From JADLGL01 sp963823045 (GTDB lineage: Bacteria > Pseudomonadota > Alphaproteobacteria > Rhizobiales > Kaistiaceae): a DNA stretch of 64,000 nucleotides. Of the stretch, positions 8,480-17,846 are shown one piece after another. Under the pieces are notes generated by a model that was not told where the DNA came from, did not search any database, and saw only the letters and a program-made list of their open reading frames with translations. The DNA lies in NCBI GenBank assembly GCA_963823045.1, contig CAWGKA010000005.1:124001-188000 (forward strand), in the 5' to 3' direction. Both the position numbers and the translations under genes were made by a program. Within the stretch, counting starts at the first letter, position 1. Every line of letters begins with the position of its first letter.

Positions 8480-10159
8480 ATGGCGACGCCGTCGCTCGAG
8501 ATCACCGATTCGCTGGTAGAAGCTGCCGAACAGTCCCCGGCCTGGCCCTTCGAGGAGGCCCGGAAACTGGTGGCGCGCCTGAAGCGGAAGGGAACGGACA
8601 GCGTTCTCTTCGAGACCGGCTATGGCCCGTCCGGCCTGCCGCATATCGGCACATTCGGCGAGGTGGCGCGGACGAGCATGGTTCGCACCGCCTTCCGCGT
8701 CCTCACCCGCGACAAGGTCCCGACGCGGCTCCTGTGCTTCTCGGACGACATGGACGGCCTGCGAAAGGTTCCGGACAACATCCCGAATGCGAAGGAAATG
8801 GCGGCTTCGATCGGACAACCGCTGACGTCCGTCCCCGATCCGTTCGGCACCCATGACAGCTTCGGCGCCCACAACAACGCCATGCTGCGCGGCTTCCTCG
8901 ACGCCTTCGGCTTCGACTACGAATTCGCAAGCGCCACCGAATATTACCGCTCGGGCCGGTTCGACGAGACGCTTCTGGCGATGCTGAGAGCCTACGATCA
9001 GGTGATGGCAATCATGCTGCCCTCGCTGCGCGAGGAACGACAGCAATCCTACTCGCCCTTCCTGCCGATCTCGCCGGTCAATGGCGAGGTTCTGCAGGTG
9101 CCGCTCACCGAGACCAAGCCCGACGACGGCGTGATCGTCTTCCGCGACCCCGCCAATGGAAAGCTGACCGAAGTGCCGGTCACCGGTGGCCATGTGAAGT
9201 GCCAGTGGAAGGCCGACTGGGCGCTCCGCTGGACCGCGCTCGGCGTCGACTACGAGATGAACGGCAAGGACTTGATCGACTCGGTGAAGCTGTCGAGCGA
9301 GATCTGCAAGGTGCTCGGCGGCGATCCCCCCGAGGGCTTCGCCTATGAACTCTTCCTCGACGACAACGGCCAGAAGATTTCGAAGTCGCGCGGCAACGGC
9401 CTCACCATCGAGGAGTGGCTGCGCTACGCCTCGCCGGAGAGCCTGGCGCAGTTCATGTTCCAGAAGCCGCGCGCCGCGAAGAGGCTCTATTTCGACGTGA
9501 TCCCCCGCGCCGTTGACGACTACTATACCTTCGTCGCCGCCTATCACCGCGATGAGACCGATCCGAAGCGGCGGCTCGGCAACCCGGCGTGGCACGTCCA
9601 TTCCGGTCAGGTGCCGACGGTCGAGATGCCGCTCACATTTGCCGTGCTGCTCAATCTCGCTTCCGCGTCGAACGCACATTCGACGGACGTGCTGTGGGGC
9701 TTCATCCTGCGGCATGTGCCCGGCGTCGGCCCGAAGACCCATCCCGACCTCGACAAGCTCGTGGGCTACGCCGTTCGCTACTATCAGGACTTCGTCGAGC
9801 CGACGAAATCGTTCCGCGATCCGGACGAAACCGAGCGCGCCGCGCTTGCCGAACTCGACGGCGCCTTGGCGACGCTGGAAGGCGAAGGCAATGACACCGA
9901 CCTCGCCATCCAGAATGCCGTCTACGAGGTCGGCCGCTCCTTCGAGCGCTTCCAGGACGCGCAGAAGAAGGCGCCCGACGGACGGCCCGGCGTCTCGCTC
10001 GCCTGGTTCTCGATGCTCTATGAGGTGCTGCTCGGCCTGCCGCGCGGGCCGCGTTTCGGCTCCTTCGCGGCGATCTACGGCATCGCGGAAACGCGCCAGC
10101 TCATCCACAAGGCCATAGCGGGCGAATTGGCTCGCACCACAGCGGAGCAGCACGCATGA
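8480..10159 (+). CDS. lysK: Lysine--tRNA ligase, class I
   Basis: Archaeal-type class I lysyl-tRNA synthetase, used by many alphaproteobacteria instead of the class II enzyme. The HIGH motif is seen as GLPHIGTFGE and the KMSKS motif as KISKSRGNG. The zinc/anticodon-side helices follow. I place the start at ATG 8480 (MATPSLEITDSL), because the 21 residues before it in the open frame are not protein-like. Length of 559 residues is slightly longer than archaeal enzymes but normal for this clade. The stop overlaps the start of the SH3-domain gene (ATGA). Confidence 0.93.
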   Translation: MATPSLEITDSLVEAAEQSPAWPFEEARKLVARLKRKGTDSVLFETGYGPSGLPHIGTFGEVARTSMVRTAFRVLTRDKVPTRLLCFSDDMDGLRKVPDNIPNAKEMAASIGQPLTSVPDPFGTHDSFGAHNNAMLRGFLDAFGFDYEFASATEYYRSGRFDETLLAMLRAYDQVMAIMLPSLREERQQSYSPFLPISPVNGEVLQVPLTETKPDDGVIVFRDPANGKLTEVPVTGGHVKCQWKADWALRWTALGVDYEMNGKDLIDSVKLSSEICKVLGGDPPEGFAYELFLDDNGQKISKSRGNGLTIEEWLRYASPESLAQFMFQKPRAAKRLYFDVIPRAVDDYYTFVAAYHRDETDPKRRLGNPAWHVHSGQVPTVEMPLTFAVLLNLASASNAHSTDVLWGFILRHVPGVGPKTHPDLDKLVGYAVRYYQDFVEPTKSFRDPDETERAALAELDGALATLEGEGNDTDLAIQNAVYEVGRSFERFQDAQKKAPDGRPGVSLAWFSMLYEVLLGLPRGPRFGSFAAIYGIAETRQLIHKAIAGELARTTAEQHA

Positions 10160-10692
10160 GCCGCGCAATGCCGCGCCGTCTTCTGGCCGCCGTCTTCGCA
10201 GCGATGCTGATCGTCGCCGCGCCGGCCGGTGAGTTCGTGGCGCAAGCGCAGGAGCTTGGCCCGGAGACAAATCTGCCGCTGCCGCGCTTCGTCAGCCTCA
10301 AGTCCAACCGGGTCAATGTCCGTGTCGGCCCGGGCCAGGATTATCCCGTCGCCTGGACCTATGTGCGCTTCGGCCTGCCGGTCGAGATCACACAAGAATA
10401 CGACAATTGGCGCCGCATCCGCGATTCGGAAGGAAACGAGGGCTGGGTCCTGTGGAACCTTTTGTCCGGCGATCGCTGGGCGATCGTGCTGCCATCCGAC
10501 GACGGAACGCCGCTGGCGGTGCATTCGTCGGCGTCCGAGACATCCTCAACGGTGGCGATGCTGGAGGCCGACGTCATCGCACCGGTGGCCCGCTGCCAAG
10601 GCGGCTGGTGCCGGCTCAGCGACAGCCGGTTCGACGGCTGGGTCGAGCAGGATCGGCTGTGGGGGGTTTATCCCGACGAGGAGTTCGACTGA
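10156..10692 (+). CDS. Secreted SH3-like domain protein
   Basis: A 178-residue exported protein. Residues 1-33 form a signal peptide (LLAAVFAAMLIVAAPAGEFVAQAQ). Two bacterial SH3-like modules follow: SNRVNVRVGPGQDYPVAWTY with EYDNWRRIRDSEGNEGWV, and a second, weaker copy starting PLAVHSSASETSSTVAML with CQGGWCRL. Such domains bind peptidoglycan or peptide ligands in the periplasm. Translation is probably coupled to lysK through a 4-base overlap; a functional link to lysK is not implied. Confidence 0.85.
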   Translation: MSRAMPRRLLAAVFAAMLIVAAPAGEFVAQAQELGPETNLPLPRFVSLKSNRVNVRVGPGQDYPVAWTYVRFGLPVEITQEYDNWRRIRDSEGNEGWVLWNLLSGDRWAIVLPSDDGTPLAVHSSASETSSTVAMLEADVIAPVARCQGGWCRLSDSRFDGWVEQDRLWGVYPDEEFD

Positions 10693-10701
10693 TCGACGCC
10701 G

Positions 10702-11151
10702 CTAGGAGCGGACGCGACGCAGGCGAATGACGACATCAACGCGGCTGATCTCGGTCCCGGGCGGCGGCTCGGGCAGCCTATCCAAGGTCAGCGCCTCTTC
10801 CGGGACGTCGAACATGACATTGTCGTCCTCAAGGAAGAAGTGGTGATGGTCGGAAACGTTGGTGTCGAAATAGGTCTTCGAGCCGTCGAGCGGCACTTCG
10901 CGCAACAGGCCGGCAGCGGTGAACTGGTGCAGCGTATTGTAGACGGTGGCCAGCGAGACCGGCACATCGGCGGAGATCGCCTCGTCGTGAAGCGCCTCGG
11001 CTGAGATGTGACGGTTGCCGCGGGCAAACAGAAGCTGCGCCAGCGCCATACGCTGGCGCGTCGGCCGCAGGCCGGCGCCGCGCAGACGGGCGCGGGTCAT
11101 GGATGACAGCCTTGCGGCTATGCCTGGCGGCGTTGCTGGAATTTCAGCCAC
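10702..11151 (-). CDS. irr: Iron response regulator Irr (Fur family)
   Basis: Fur-family repressor/activator that senses haem and controls iron genes in Rhizobiales. The DNA-binding helix region GLRPTRQRMALAQLLFARGNRH is followed by LATVYNTLHQF and the HHH motif in SDHHHFFLEDDNVMFDV, which is the haem/metal site diagnostic of Irr. Length of 149 residues fits. The frame opens at GTG 11151 with a GAGGGT upstream; an ATG at 11100 is an alternative. It is divergent from fabA, the arrangement usual in rhizobia. A candidate target box lies before bfr. Confidence 0.92.
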   Translation of the reverse strand: MAEIPATPPGIAARLSSMTRARLRGAGLRPTRQRMALAQLLFARGNRHISAEALHDEAISADVPVSLATVYNTLHQFTAAGLLREVPLDGSKTYFDTNVSDHHHFFLEDDNVMFDVPEEALTLDRLPEPPPGTEISRVDVVIRLRRVRS

Positions 11152-11422
11152 GTCAAGACCCTCTACATTCCCTCATATTATAGGGATACGGCGCCGCCGT
11201 TCAACTCGGCCGATCGACGTTAGCCTTGAACTATAAGCGCTTGCGGCCGGTCTGTGGAGTGTTTTGTGGTTGCGCGGTGAGGCGACGCATCGCCGCGCGT
11301 TGCCCAGGTGAACGCCATTCCACGCGCCCTTTCGGTCTCAGAACCCCTATGTTAGGAGACGCGGCCTGAGAGCGGCCGGCGGCGGCTCTTGCCGAAACGC
11401 ATTAACGGAACCGCTGAGACGC

Positions 11423-11950
11423 ATGGCCGAACGCCGATCCAGTTTCAAATATGAGGACCTGCTTAGCTGCGCCCGCGGCGATTTGTTTGGTCCCGGGAAT
11501 CCTCAGCTTCCCCTGCCGCCGATGCTCATGTTCGACCGGATCACCGCCATCAACGAAGATGCCGGCGAACATGGCAAGGGCATGCTGCGGGCTGAACTCG
11601 ACGTTCATCCAGACCTCTGGTTCTTCCAGTGTCACTTCAAGGATGATCCGGTCATGCCCGGCTGCCTCGGCCTCGACGCCTTGTGGCAAATGCTGGGCTT
11701 CTTCCTCGGCTGGGTCGGCGGACTCGGCCATGGCCGGGCGCTCTCGGTAGGCGAGGTAAAGTTTTCCGGGCAGGTCCTGCCAACGGTGAAACGCGTGGAA
11801 TATGGGGTGGATCTCAAGCGCGTCTTCAAGTCCAAGCTCTTCCTTGGTATTGGCGACGGTTGGCTGAAGGCCGACGGCGACACCATCTACGTCGCGAAGG
11901 ACCTGCGCGTCGGCCTGTTTCAGGCCGACGAATCGCCGGCCGGTGCCTAA
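11423..11950 (+). CDS. fabA: 3-hydroxydecanoyl-[ACP] dehydratase/isomerase
   Basis: FabA dehydrates beta-hydroxydecanoyl-ACP and isomerises the product, the entry to unsaturated fatty acid synthesis. Hot-dog fold with PPMLMFDRI, the catalytic His block WFFQCHFKDDPVMPGCLGLDALWQ (His and Asp) and the substrate tunnel GEVKFSGQVLP. Length of 175 residues is typical. It heads the fabA-fabB-fabI set on the same strand, with 47 bases before fabB. Confidence 0.95.
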   Translation: MAERRSSFKYEDLLSCARGDLFGPGNPQLPLPPMLMFDRITAINEDAGEHGKGMLRAELDVHPDLWFFQCHFKDDPVMPGCLGLDALWQMLGFFLGWVGGLGHGRALSVGEVKFSGQVLPTVKRVEYGVDLKRVFKSKLFLGIGDGWLKADGDTIYVAKDLRVGLFQADESPAGA

Positions 11951-11997
11951 CCGAGCAGAATGGCTCCGTTTCAGCAGTCCCAGGGAAGGAACAGCTC

Positions 11998-13215
11998 ATG
12001 AAGCGCGTTGTCGTGACCGGAATGGGGATCGTCTCATCGATCGGCAACAACACGCAGGAAGTGCTGGCGTCTTTGCGCGAGGGCCGCTCCGGCATCGTGC
12101 GCGCTGAGCGCTACGCCGAACTTGGCTTCCGCTGCCAGGTGCACGGCGCGCCGACGCTCGATACCGATGACGTTCTCGACAGACGCACCACCCGATTCAT
12201 GGGCGGCGGCGCGGCCTGGAACTATGTCGCCATGCGCCAGGCGATCCAGGATGCCGGCCTCGAGGAGAACGAAGTCTCCAACGAGCGCACCGGCCTGATC
12301 ATGGGTTCGGGCGGTCCGTCGACGCGTTCGATCGTGGAAGCCGCCGATGTCGCCCGCGAAAAGGGGCCCAAGCGGGTCGGCCCATTCGCCGTGCCGAAGG
12401 CGATGTGCTCGACCAACTCGGCGACGTTGGCGACGCCGTTCCACATCAAGGGCGTCAATTATTCGATCTCCTCGGCATGCGCGACCTCTAACCATTGCAT
12501 CGGCAATGCCTATGAGACCATCCAGCTCGGCAAGCAGGACATCATTTTCGCCGGCGGCGGCGAGGAACTGGACTGGACGCTGTCGGTGCTGTTCGACGGC
12601 ATGGGCGCGATGTCGACCCATTTCAACGACCGGCCCGAAGTCGCCTCGCGCGCCTATGACCGCGACCGCGACGGCTTCGTCATCGCCGGCGGCGCCGGCG
12701 TGCTGGTGCTTGAGGAACTGGAACACGCCAAGGCGCGCGGCGCGCGAATCTATGGCGAGATCGCCGGCTATGGTGCGACATCGGACGGCTACGACATGGT
12801 GGCGCCGTCGGGCGAAGGCGCTGTGCGCTGCATGAAGATGGCGCTCGCCAATGTCGACGCGCCGGTCGACTACATCAATCCACATGCGACTTCGACACCG
12901 ATCGGCGACAAGGTCGAGGTCGAGGCGATCATGGAAGTCTTCGGCGACAAATGCCCCCCCATCTCGGGAACGAAATCTTTGACCGGGCATTCGCTTGGCG
13001 CCACGGGCGCGCAGGAAGCCATTTACTGCCTCCTGATGATGAACAACGGCTTCGTCGCCGCCTCGGCGCATATCGACAATCTCGACCCGGATTTCGCCAA
13101 CGTCCCGATCGTGCGCGAGCGCATCGACGACGCTGAGCTCAACACTGTCCTTTCCAACAGCTTCGGTTTCGGCGGCACCAATGCCTCGCTGGTCTTCCAG
13201 CGATACGCTACCTAG
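11998..13215 (+). CDS. fabB: 3-oxoacyl-[ACP] synthase I
   Basis: Condensing enzyme that elongates unsaturated acyl-ACP after FabA. The start is ATG 11998 (MKRVVVTGMGIVSSIGNNTQ), 8 bases after AAGGA. The open frame extends much further upstream, but that part is a shadow of fabA. The catalytic Cys is in SISSACATSNHCIG, and the two His residues are in INPHATSTPIGD and SLTGHSLGATGAQEA. The C-terminal GFGGTNASLVF is intact. Length of 405 residues is normal. Confidence 0.95.
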   Translation: MKRVVVTGMGIVSSIGNNTQEVLASLREGRSGIVRAERYAELGFRCQVHGAPTLDTDDVLDRRTTRFMGGGAAWNYVAMRQAIQDAGLEENEVSNERTGLIMGSGGPSTRSIVEAADVAREKGPKRVGPFAVPKAMCSTNSATLATPFHIKGVNYSISSACATSNHCIGNAYETIQLGKQDIIFAGGGEELDWTLSVLFDGMGAMSTHFNDRPEVASRAYDRDRDGFVIAGGAGVLVLEELEHAKARGARIYGEIAGYGATSDGYDMVAPSGEGAVRCMKMALANVDAPVDYINPHATSTPIGDKVEVEAIMEVFGDKCPPISGTKSLTGHSLGATGAQEAIYCLLMMNNGFVAASAHIDNLDPDFANVPIVRERIDDAELNTVLSNSFGFGGTNASLVFQRYAT

Positions 13216-13229
13216 CCGGCGGGGCGGCG

Positions 13230-14045
13230 ATGGGGGAACTCATGCAAGGACGGCGTGGCGTGATTATGGGCGTTGCCAATGATCACTCGATTGCCTGGGG
13301 CATCGCTCGGCGCCTGGCGGCGGAGGGCGCGGAGATCGCCTTCACCTATCAGCCGAACATGGAACGCCGCGTACGCCCGCTCGCCGAATTGATCGGCAGC
13401 ACCGTGCTCCTTCCCTGCGATGTCGGGCTCGACACCGACGCGGATGACCCCGCATCGATCGACAACATGTTTGCGGGCCTCCGCAACGCCTGGGACACGA
13501 TCGACTTCGTCGTCCATGCCGTCGCCTATAGCGATCGCGGTGAGCTTGCCGGTCGCTATGCCGACACCTCGCGCGCCAATTTCATCAAGACGATGGTCGT
13601 TTCCTGCTTCTCGTTCACCGAGATGATGAAGCGGGCGGCAGAGATGATGCCGAATGGCGGCGCTGCGGTGACACTGACCTATATCGGCTCCAGCCGGGTG
13701 ATGCCGAACTACAACGTCATGGGCGTCGCCAAGGCGGCCCTGGAAGCCTCAACGCGCTATCTCGCCTCCGATCTCGGCGCCAACAATATCCGCGTCAACG
13801 CAATTTCGGCGGGACCGGTGCGGACGCTCGCCGCTTCGGGCGTCGGCAATGCGCGCGTCATCTACAACTATCAAAAGACGGCGACACCGCTGAAGCGAAC
13901 GGTCACGCTCGACGAGATCGGCGGAACCGCCGCCTATCTCCTCTCGGACATGTCGTCGGGAGTCACCGGCGAAGTCCTCTATGTCGACACCGGCTTCAAC
14001 GCCGTCGGCATGCCGATGCCGGGCGATCTGCCGAAGCCGTCCTAG
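13230..14045 (+). CDS. fabI: Enoyl-[ACP] reductase (NADH)
   Basis: Short-chain dehydrogenase-type enoyl reductase that completes each elongation cycle. The cofactor site starts QGRRGVIMGVANDHSIAWGIA. The active-site Tyr and Lys (Y-x6-K) are in NYNVMGVAKAALEAS, and the NAISAGPVRTLAASG loop follows. It lies 14 bases after fabB. The start could be ATG 13230 or ATG 13242 (MQGRRG); rhizobial homologues usually begin a few residues before MQG, so 13230 is preferred. Confidence 0.95.
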   Translation: MGELMQGRRGVIMGVANDHSIAWGIARRLAAEGAEIAFTYQPNMERRVRPLAELIGSTVLLPCDVGLDTDADDPASIDNMFAGLRNAWDTIDFVVHAVAYSDRGELAGRYADTSRANFIKTMVVSCFSFTEMMKRAAEMMPNGGAAVTLTYIGSSRVMPNYNVMGVAKAALEASTRYLASDLGANNIRVNAISAGPVRTLAASGVGNARVIYNYQKTATPLKRTVTLDEIGGTAAYLLSDMSSGVTGEVLYVDTGFNAVGMPMPGDLPKPS

Positions 14046-14317
14046 AGACTAGTCCCGACGGATTCCGTCGTTGCCTCCGGCGCCGCCTCGTCGATCGCCG
14101 GATTGAGCACGGCGCGAAGCGCGCGCTCCTCATCCGTAAACTCGCCGACCTTGGTGGCGACGTCGCCCCAGTTCGGAGCCGGCGCTTCCTCGGTGCCGTT
14201 GAAGGCGTGGGCGATACGGTCGAACAACGCCTGGCGGCCTTCAGGGTCGGCGTCGAGGATGATCCAGGCGACGGCCCCGATTGTGAAGGTGACGGCGAGG
14301 ACGAGAAAGCGGCGCAT
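14042..14317 (-). CDS. Hypothetical membrane-anchored or exported protein, 91 aa
   Basis: The N-terminus MRRFLVLAVTFTIGAVAWIIL is one hydrophobic segment, so the protein is a signal-anchored or secreted polypeptide. The rest is acidic and helix-prone (DEERALRAVLNPAIDEAAPEATTES), with no domain I recognise. Its start touches the stop of the coiled-coil protein gene at 14317, so the two are likely translationally coupled. The tail overlaps fabI by 4 bases, convergent. Confidence 0.6.
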   Translation of the reverse strand: MRRFLVLAVTFTIGAVAWIILDADPEGRQALFDRIAHAFNGTEEAPAPNWGDVATKVGEFTDEERALRAVLNPAIDEAAPEATTESVGTSL

Positions 14318-15211
14318 CAGGCCCCCGGCGTGAACACGAGGCCATCATTGACCTCGTCGATGATGCGCATGAGATCGCCCCAGGACTGCACCAGCTGCGA
14401 GCGCATGAACTCCAGCGTCTCGATCGTCTCGAGATCGGCGAGCGCATCATGCAGTGACTTGGCGAGATTGAGCGTTTGCGCCGCGGCGCGATAGACGCGG
14501 GCATTTTCGCGAAGGGCATGGAAGAAGACGTCGAGATCGTCGGTCTGGTCGCCCATGCGATCCATGATCTCGTCATGCCGCTGCGAGAAGAGCTGCCAGG
14601 CAACGACGGCTGCTTCGAGGCTCTGAATCTCGGCATTGTTGGCCTGCTGCGTCAGCTGGCGCTTCTCGATGTCGCCGCGGGTGAGCTGATCGGCATGCGC
14701 GAGTTCATCCTGGATGCGCTGATTGTCGGCGCGCAGTTCGTCGAGGCGCGAGCGGGCGTCGGCGATACGGAAGCCGATGGCCTCACCGATGGCGTTGAGC
14801 GTGGCGATCTCCTGATAGCGGCGCGTGAACACCTCCGGCGCCACATCGGCGATTTGCTGGAACGAATCAGCGATGGCGGAGATTTCGGCGGCGATCTGGG
14901 TGATCTGCTCGTCGGTCAGCGTTTCTTCCGCCTCGGCGAGTTGGCGGATGCGGTGCACCGCGTCGATATTGTCCTGGAGGGCGGTGAGTATCTGCGGGAT
15001 GGTCGGATCGGTCTGCGTCGCCTCGACCGTGTCGCCGAGCGCCTGCCCCAACAGGCGGAGCGCTTCATCCTCGGTCGCATTATCGAGAACGGTCGGGATC
15101 GACCGGCAGGCTCTGCGCCGATACGGGACCGGCAAAACCCAGCAGAATGAAGCCGCAAGCCGCGCCTAGCGCCGGCAGGAACGGAAGCCCGCGTCGCACC
15201 ATCTTCGCCAT
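14317..15211 (-). pseudogene. Exported coiled-coil protein of unknown function, frameshift after signal peptide
   Basis: From ATG 15211, preceded by GGAGGAG, the minus strand reads MAKMVRRGLPFLPALGAACG and on to PVSAQSLPVDPDRSR, a clean signal peptide with an AQS cleavage site, then stops. One base shift near 15100 leads into a frame open to 14317: TVLDNATEDEALRLLGQALGD and about 260 more residues of long amphipathic helices (RSRLDELRADNQRIQDELAHADQL). The real gene is therefore the signal peptide plus this helical part. Taking an in-frame start at 15135 would hide the export signal. The family is not recognised. It probably forms a pair with the 91-residue gene that follows. Confidence 0.65.
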
Positions 15212-15543
15212 CTCCTCCCAAGCTCAATCGCAGCCGAGGGTGATGGGGATTGTGGCCCGAATTGTGGTCGCGCGGCAAAAAGTGAGCGCGGCGACGCAGC
15301 TCAAGGCAGACCGCAAAAAGGAAGGGCCGCGCCCAGCCGGGCGCGGCCCTATGCCCCCCTTACCGAACCCCCCGGCTCGGCATGACCCTACGAAACCTGG
15401 CAACCCAGACCCGTTTGTCTCAGGCAGGTTGGGACGACCGGCGCCGTCAAGGCAAGCAGAACCGGCCCGATTGCCGCCCACAGCGCGACATTGTTGCCGC
15501 GCTGTGGCGGTGATGCCACAGCCACGGACGGCACGATCGCAAA
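15212..15543. other. Intergenic region with two hairpins
   Basis: Gap between the coiled-coil gene start and the end of the small lipoprotein gene, both on the minus strand. It holds an 8-bp stem (15501-15508 with 15515-15522) just after the lipoprotein stop and a strong terminator at 15323-15350. No coding potential is supported. Confidence 0.6.
15323..15350 (-). terminator. Rho-independent terminator of the small lipoprotein gene
   Basis: A perfect 12-bp GC-rich stem (15323-15334 with 15339-15350) with loop AGCC. On the minus strand it is followed by TTCCTTTTTGCGG, a T-rich run. It would end transcription coming from the lipoprotein gene at 15729-15544. Confidence 0.8.
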
Positions 15544-15729
15544 TCAGGGCGTCGGGACGAAGTTGCCGAGGTCGGTGTTGTTGACCAGCCAATAGCCGCC
15601 GGCGACACCGGCGGCGACGGTGCCGGCGCAAACGACCGGACGGTTGATGCAGCCGCGCACCGGGTGAACGACGCAGGCCGATAGGGCGAGGCAAGAGATC
15701 ATCGCGATGAGCGGAAGGGCGATGCGCAT
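15544..15729 (-). CDS. Small lipoprotein, 61 aa
   Basis: A short gene. ATG 15729 follows GAGAGAA. The product begins MRIALPLIAMISCLALSAC; the lipobox is LSAC with the lipidated Cys at residue 19. The mature part (VVHPVRGCINRP, then AGTVAAGVAGGYWLVNNTDL) has a Gly/Ala-rich hydrophobic stretch. No known family is recognised. A hairpin and a T-tailed terminator follow. The frame is open further upstream, antisense to lepA, but that part is a shadow. Confidence 0.7.
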   Translation of the reverse strand: MRIALPLIAMISCLALSACVVHPVRGCINRPVVCAGTVAAGVAGGYWLVNNTDLGNFVPTP

Positions 15730-15867
15730 GTCGTTCTCTCGGCGGCGTTCGCGTTGCGCGTCAGAGCAAAGCGCTACGACATTGAAGAACCGTGAATGCT
15801 GCGGCATCGGCGCACGAATGCGGCGCGGCTCCTTGCCGCTCTGGGGGGCCAATGCTACGGCGACGCG

Positions 15868-17674
15868 ATGACAGCGGTTCCCATCGATCATATCCGCAAC
15901 TTCGCCATCATCGCCCATATCGACCACGGCAAGTCGACGCTTGCCGATCGGCTGATTCAGACGACCGGCGGCCTCAGCGAGCGCGAGATGCGCGCGCAGG
16001 TGCTCAATTCGATGGACATCGAGCGCGAGCGCGGCATCACCATCAAGGCGCAGACGGTCCGCCTCAATTACAAGGCCAAGAATGGCGAGGACTATGTCCT
16101 CAATCTCATCGACACGCCCGGCCATGTCGACTTTGCCTATGAGGTGAGCCGGTCGCTGGCGGCGTGCGAGGGCTCGCTGCTGGTGGTCGATGCCAGCCAG
16201 GGCGTCGAGGCGCAGACGCTCGCCAATGTCTATCAGGCGATCGACAACAATCATGAGATCGTGCCGGTCCTGAACAAGATCGATCTGCCGGCCGCCGAAC
16301 CGGATCGGGTGAAAGAGCAGATCGAGGACGTCATCGGGATCGACGCTTCCAAGGCCATCCCGATCTCGGCGAAGACCGGGCCTAGGCGTCGTCGACGTTC
16401 TGGAGGCGATCGTCCATCGCCTGCCGCCGCCCAAGGGCGACGCGACAGCGCCGCTGAAGGCGCTACTGATGAACTCCTGGTACGACCCCTATCTCGGCGT
16501 CGTCGTCCTCGTGCGCATCATCGACGGCAAGCTGAAGAAGGGGATGCGCATCAAGATGATGCGCACCGGCGCCGTCTATGACGTCGACAAGGTCGGCATC
16601 TTCACGCCCAAGCTCCTGGACTGGGGCGAACTCGGGCCCGGCGAGATCGGCTTCCTCAACGGGTCGATCAAGGAAGTCGCCGACACCGCCGTCGGCGACA
16701 CCATTACCGACGATCGCAAGCCGGCCGCCGCGCCCCTCTCCGGGTTCCGCGAAGCGGTGCCGGTCGTGTTCTGCGGCATCTTCCCGGTCGACGCCGACGA
16801 TTTCGAGGATCTGCGCGCCGCCATCGCAAAGCTCCGCCTCAACGACGCCGCCTTCAGCTACGAGATGGAGACCTCCGCCGCGCTCGGCTTCGGCTTCCGC
16901 TGCGGCTTCCTCGGCCTCCTGCATCTGGAGATCGTGCAGGAGCGCCTGACGCGCGAGTTCGACCTCGACCTCATCGCGACGGCGCCGTCGGTCGTCTATC
17001 GCCTCAAGATGACGGACGGCTCGACCATCGAACTGCACAATCCGGCCGACATGCCGGACCCGGTGAAGATCGCCGAGATCGAGGAGCCGTGGCTGCGCGC
17101 GACGATCCTGACGCCGGACGAATATCTCGGCGCCATCCTGAAGCTCTGCCAGGACCGGCGCGGCGTCCAGGTCGATCTCTCCTATGCCGGCGCGCGAGCG
17201 ATGGTGGTCTACGATCTGCCGCTCAACGAGGTGGTGTTCGACTTCTACGACCGCCTGAAATCGGTGACGCGCGGCTACGCCTCGTTCGACTATCAGCTCA
17301 CCGAATATCGCCCGGGCGATCTCGTGAAGATGCAGATCCTGGTCAATGCCGAGCCGGTCGACGCGCTGTCGATCCTCGTCCATCGCGGCGCCGCCGAGAA
17401 GCGCGGACGCGCCATGTGCGAGAAGCTGAAGGACCTCATCCCGCAGCACATGTTCCAGATCCCGATCCAGGCGGCGATCGGCGGCCGCATCATCGCGCGC
17501 GAGACGATCCGCGCCCTCCGCAAGGACGTCACCGCCAAATGCTATGGCGGCGACATCACGCGGAAGCGGAAGCTTCTGGAGAAGCAGAAGGAAGGCAAGA
17601 AGAAGATGCGGCAGTTCGGCAAGGTCGACATCCCGCAGGAAGCCTTCATCGCCGCGCTGAAGATGGAGGACTAG
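15868..17674 (+). pseudogene. lepA: Elongation factor 4 (LepA), single-base insertion
   Basis: LepA is a ribosomal back-translocase GTPase found in nearly all bacteria. The start is ATG 15868 (MTAVPIDHIRNFAIIAHIDH). G1 is HIDHGKST, G3 DTPGH, G4 NKID. Near 16378 an extra G in a GGG run turns AKTGLGVVDVLEAIVHRLPP into an aberrant frame. Reading resumes in the next frame (DAT..LLMNSWYDPYLGVVVLVRI), open to 17674 with the LepA-specific C-terminal domain (KCYGGDITRKRKLLEKQKEGKKKM). About 600 residues when repaired. LepA rarely decays, so the indel is probably a sequence error. Confidence 0.9.
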
Positions 17675-17846
17675 CGGGCTCGCATAAGCTGTGGCGTGTG
17701 ACGCCACCTTCCTCGCCCGACTCAGTCGCGGCTGGTATCTTTTCCATGCATGGGGACTCGAGCCGATCATGTCCCCGGCCGTTTTGAGCCGGCTCTGATC
17801 CGCCGACACCGGCGTCGCGCGGATATGGGTTCTGTGCGCCGTCGCC

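Noticed and set aside
8378..10270. A 630-codon open frame on the minus strand
   Set aside because: Antisense to the intact lysK gene, Arg/Val/Gly-rich with no domain. It is a GC-bias shadow.
11152..11422. An Irr box in the irr-fabA gap
   Set aside because: A weak AT-rich stretch is present, but no TTTAGAA-like pair could be recognised.
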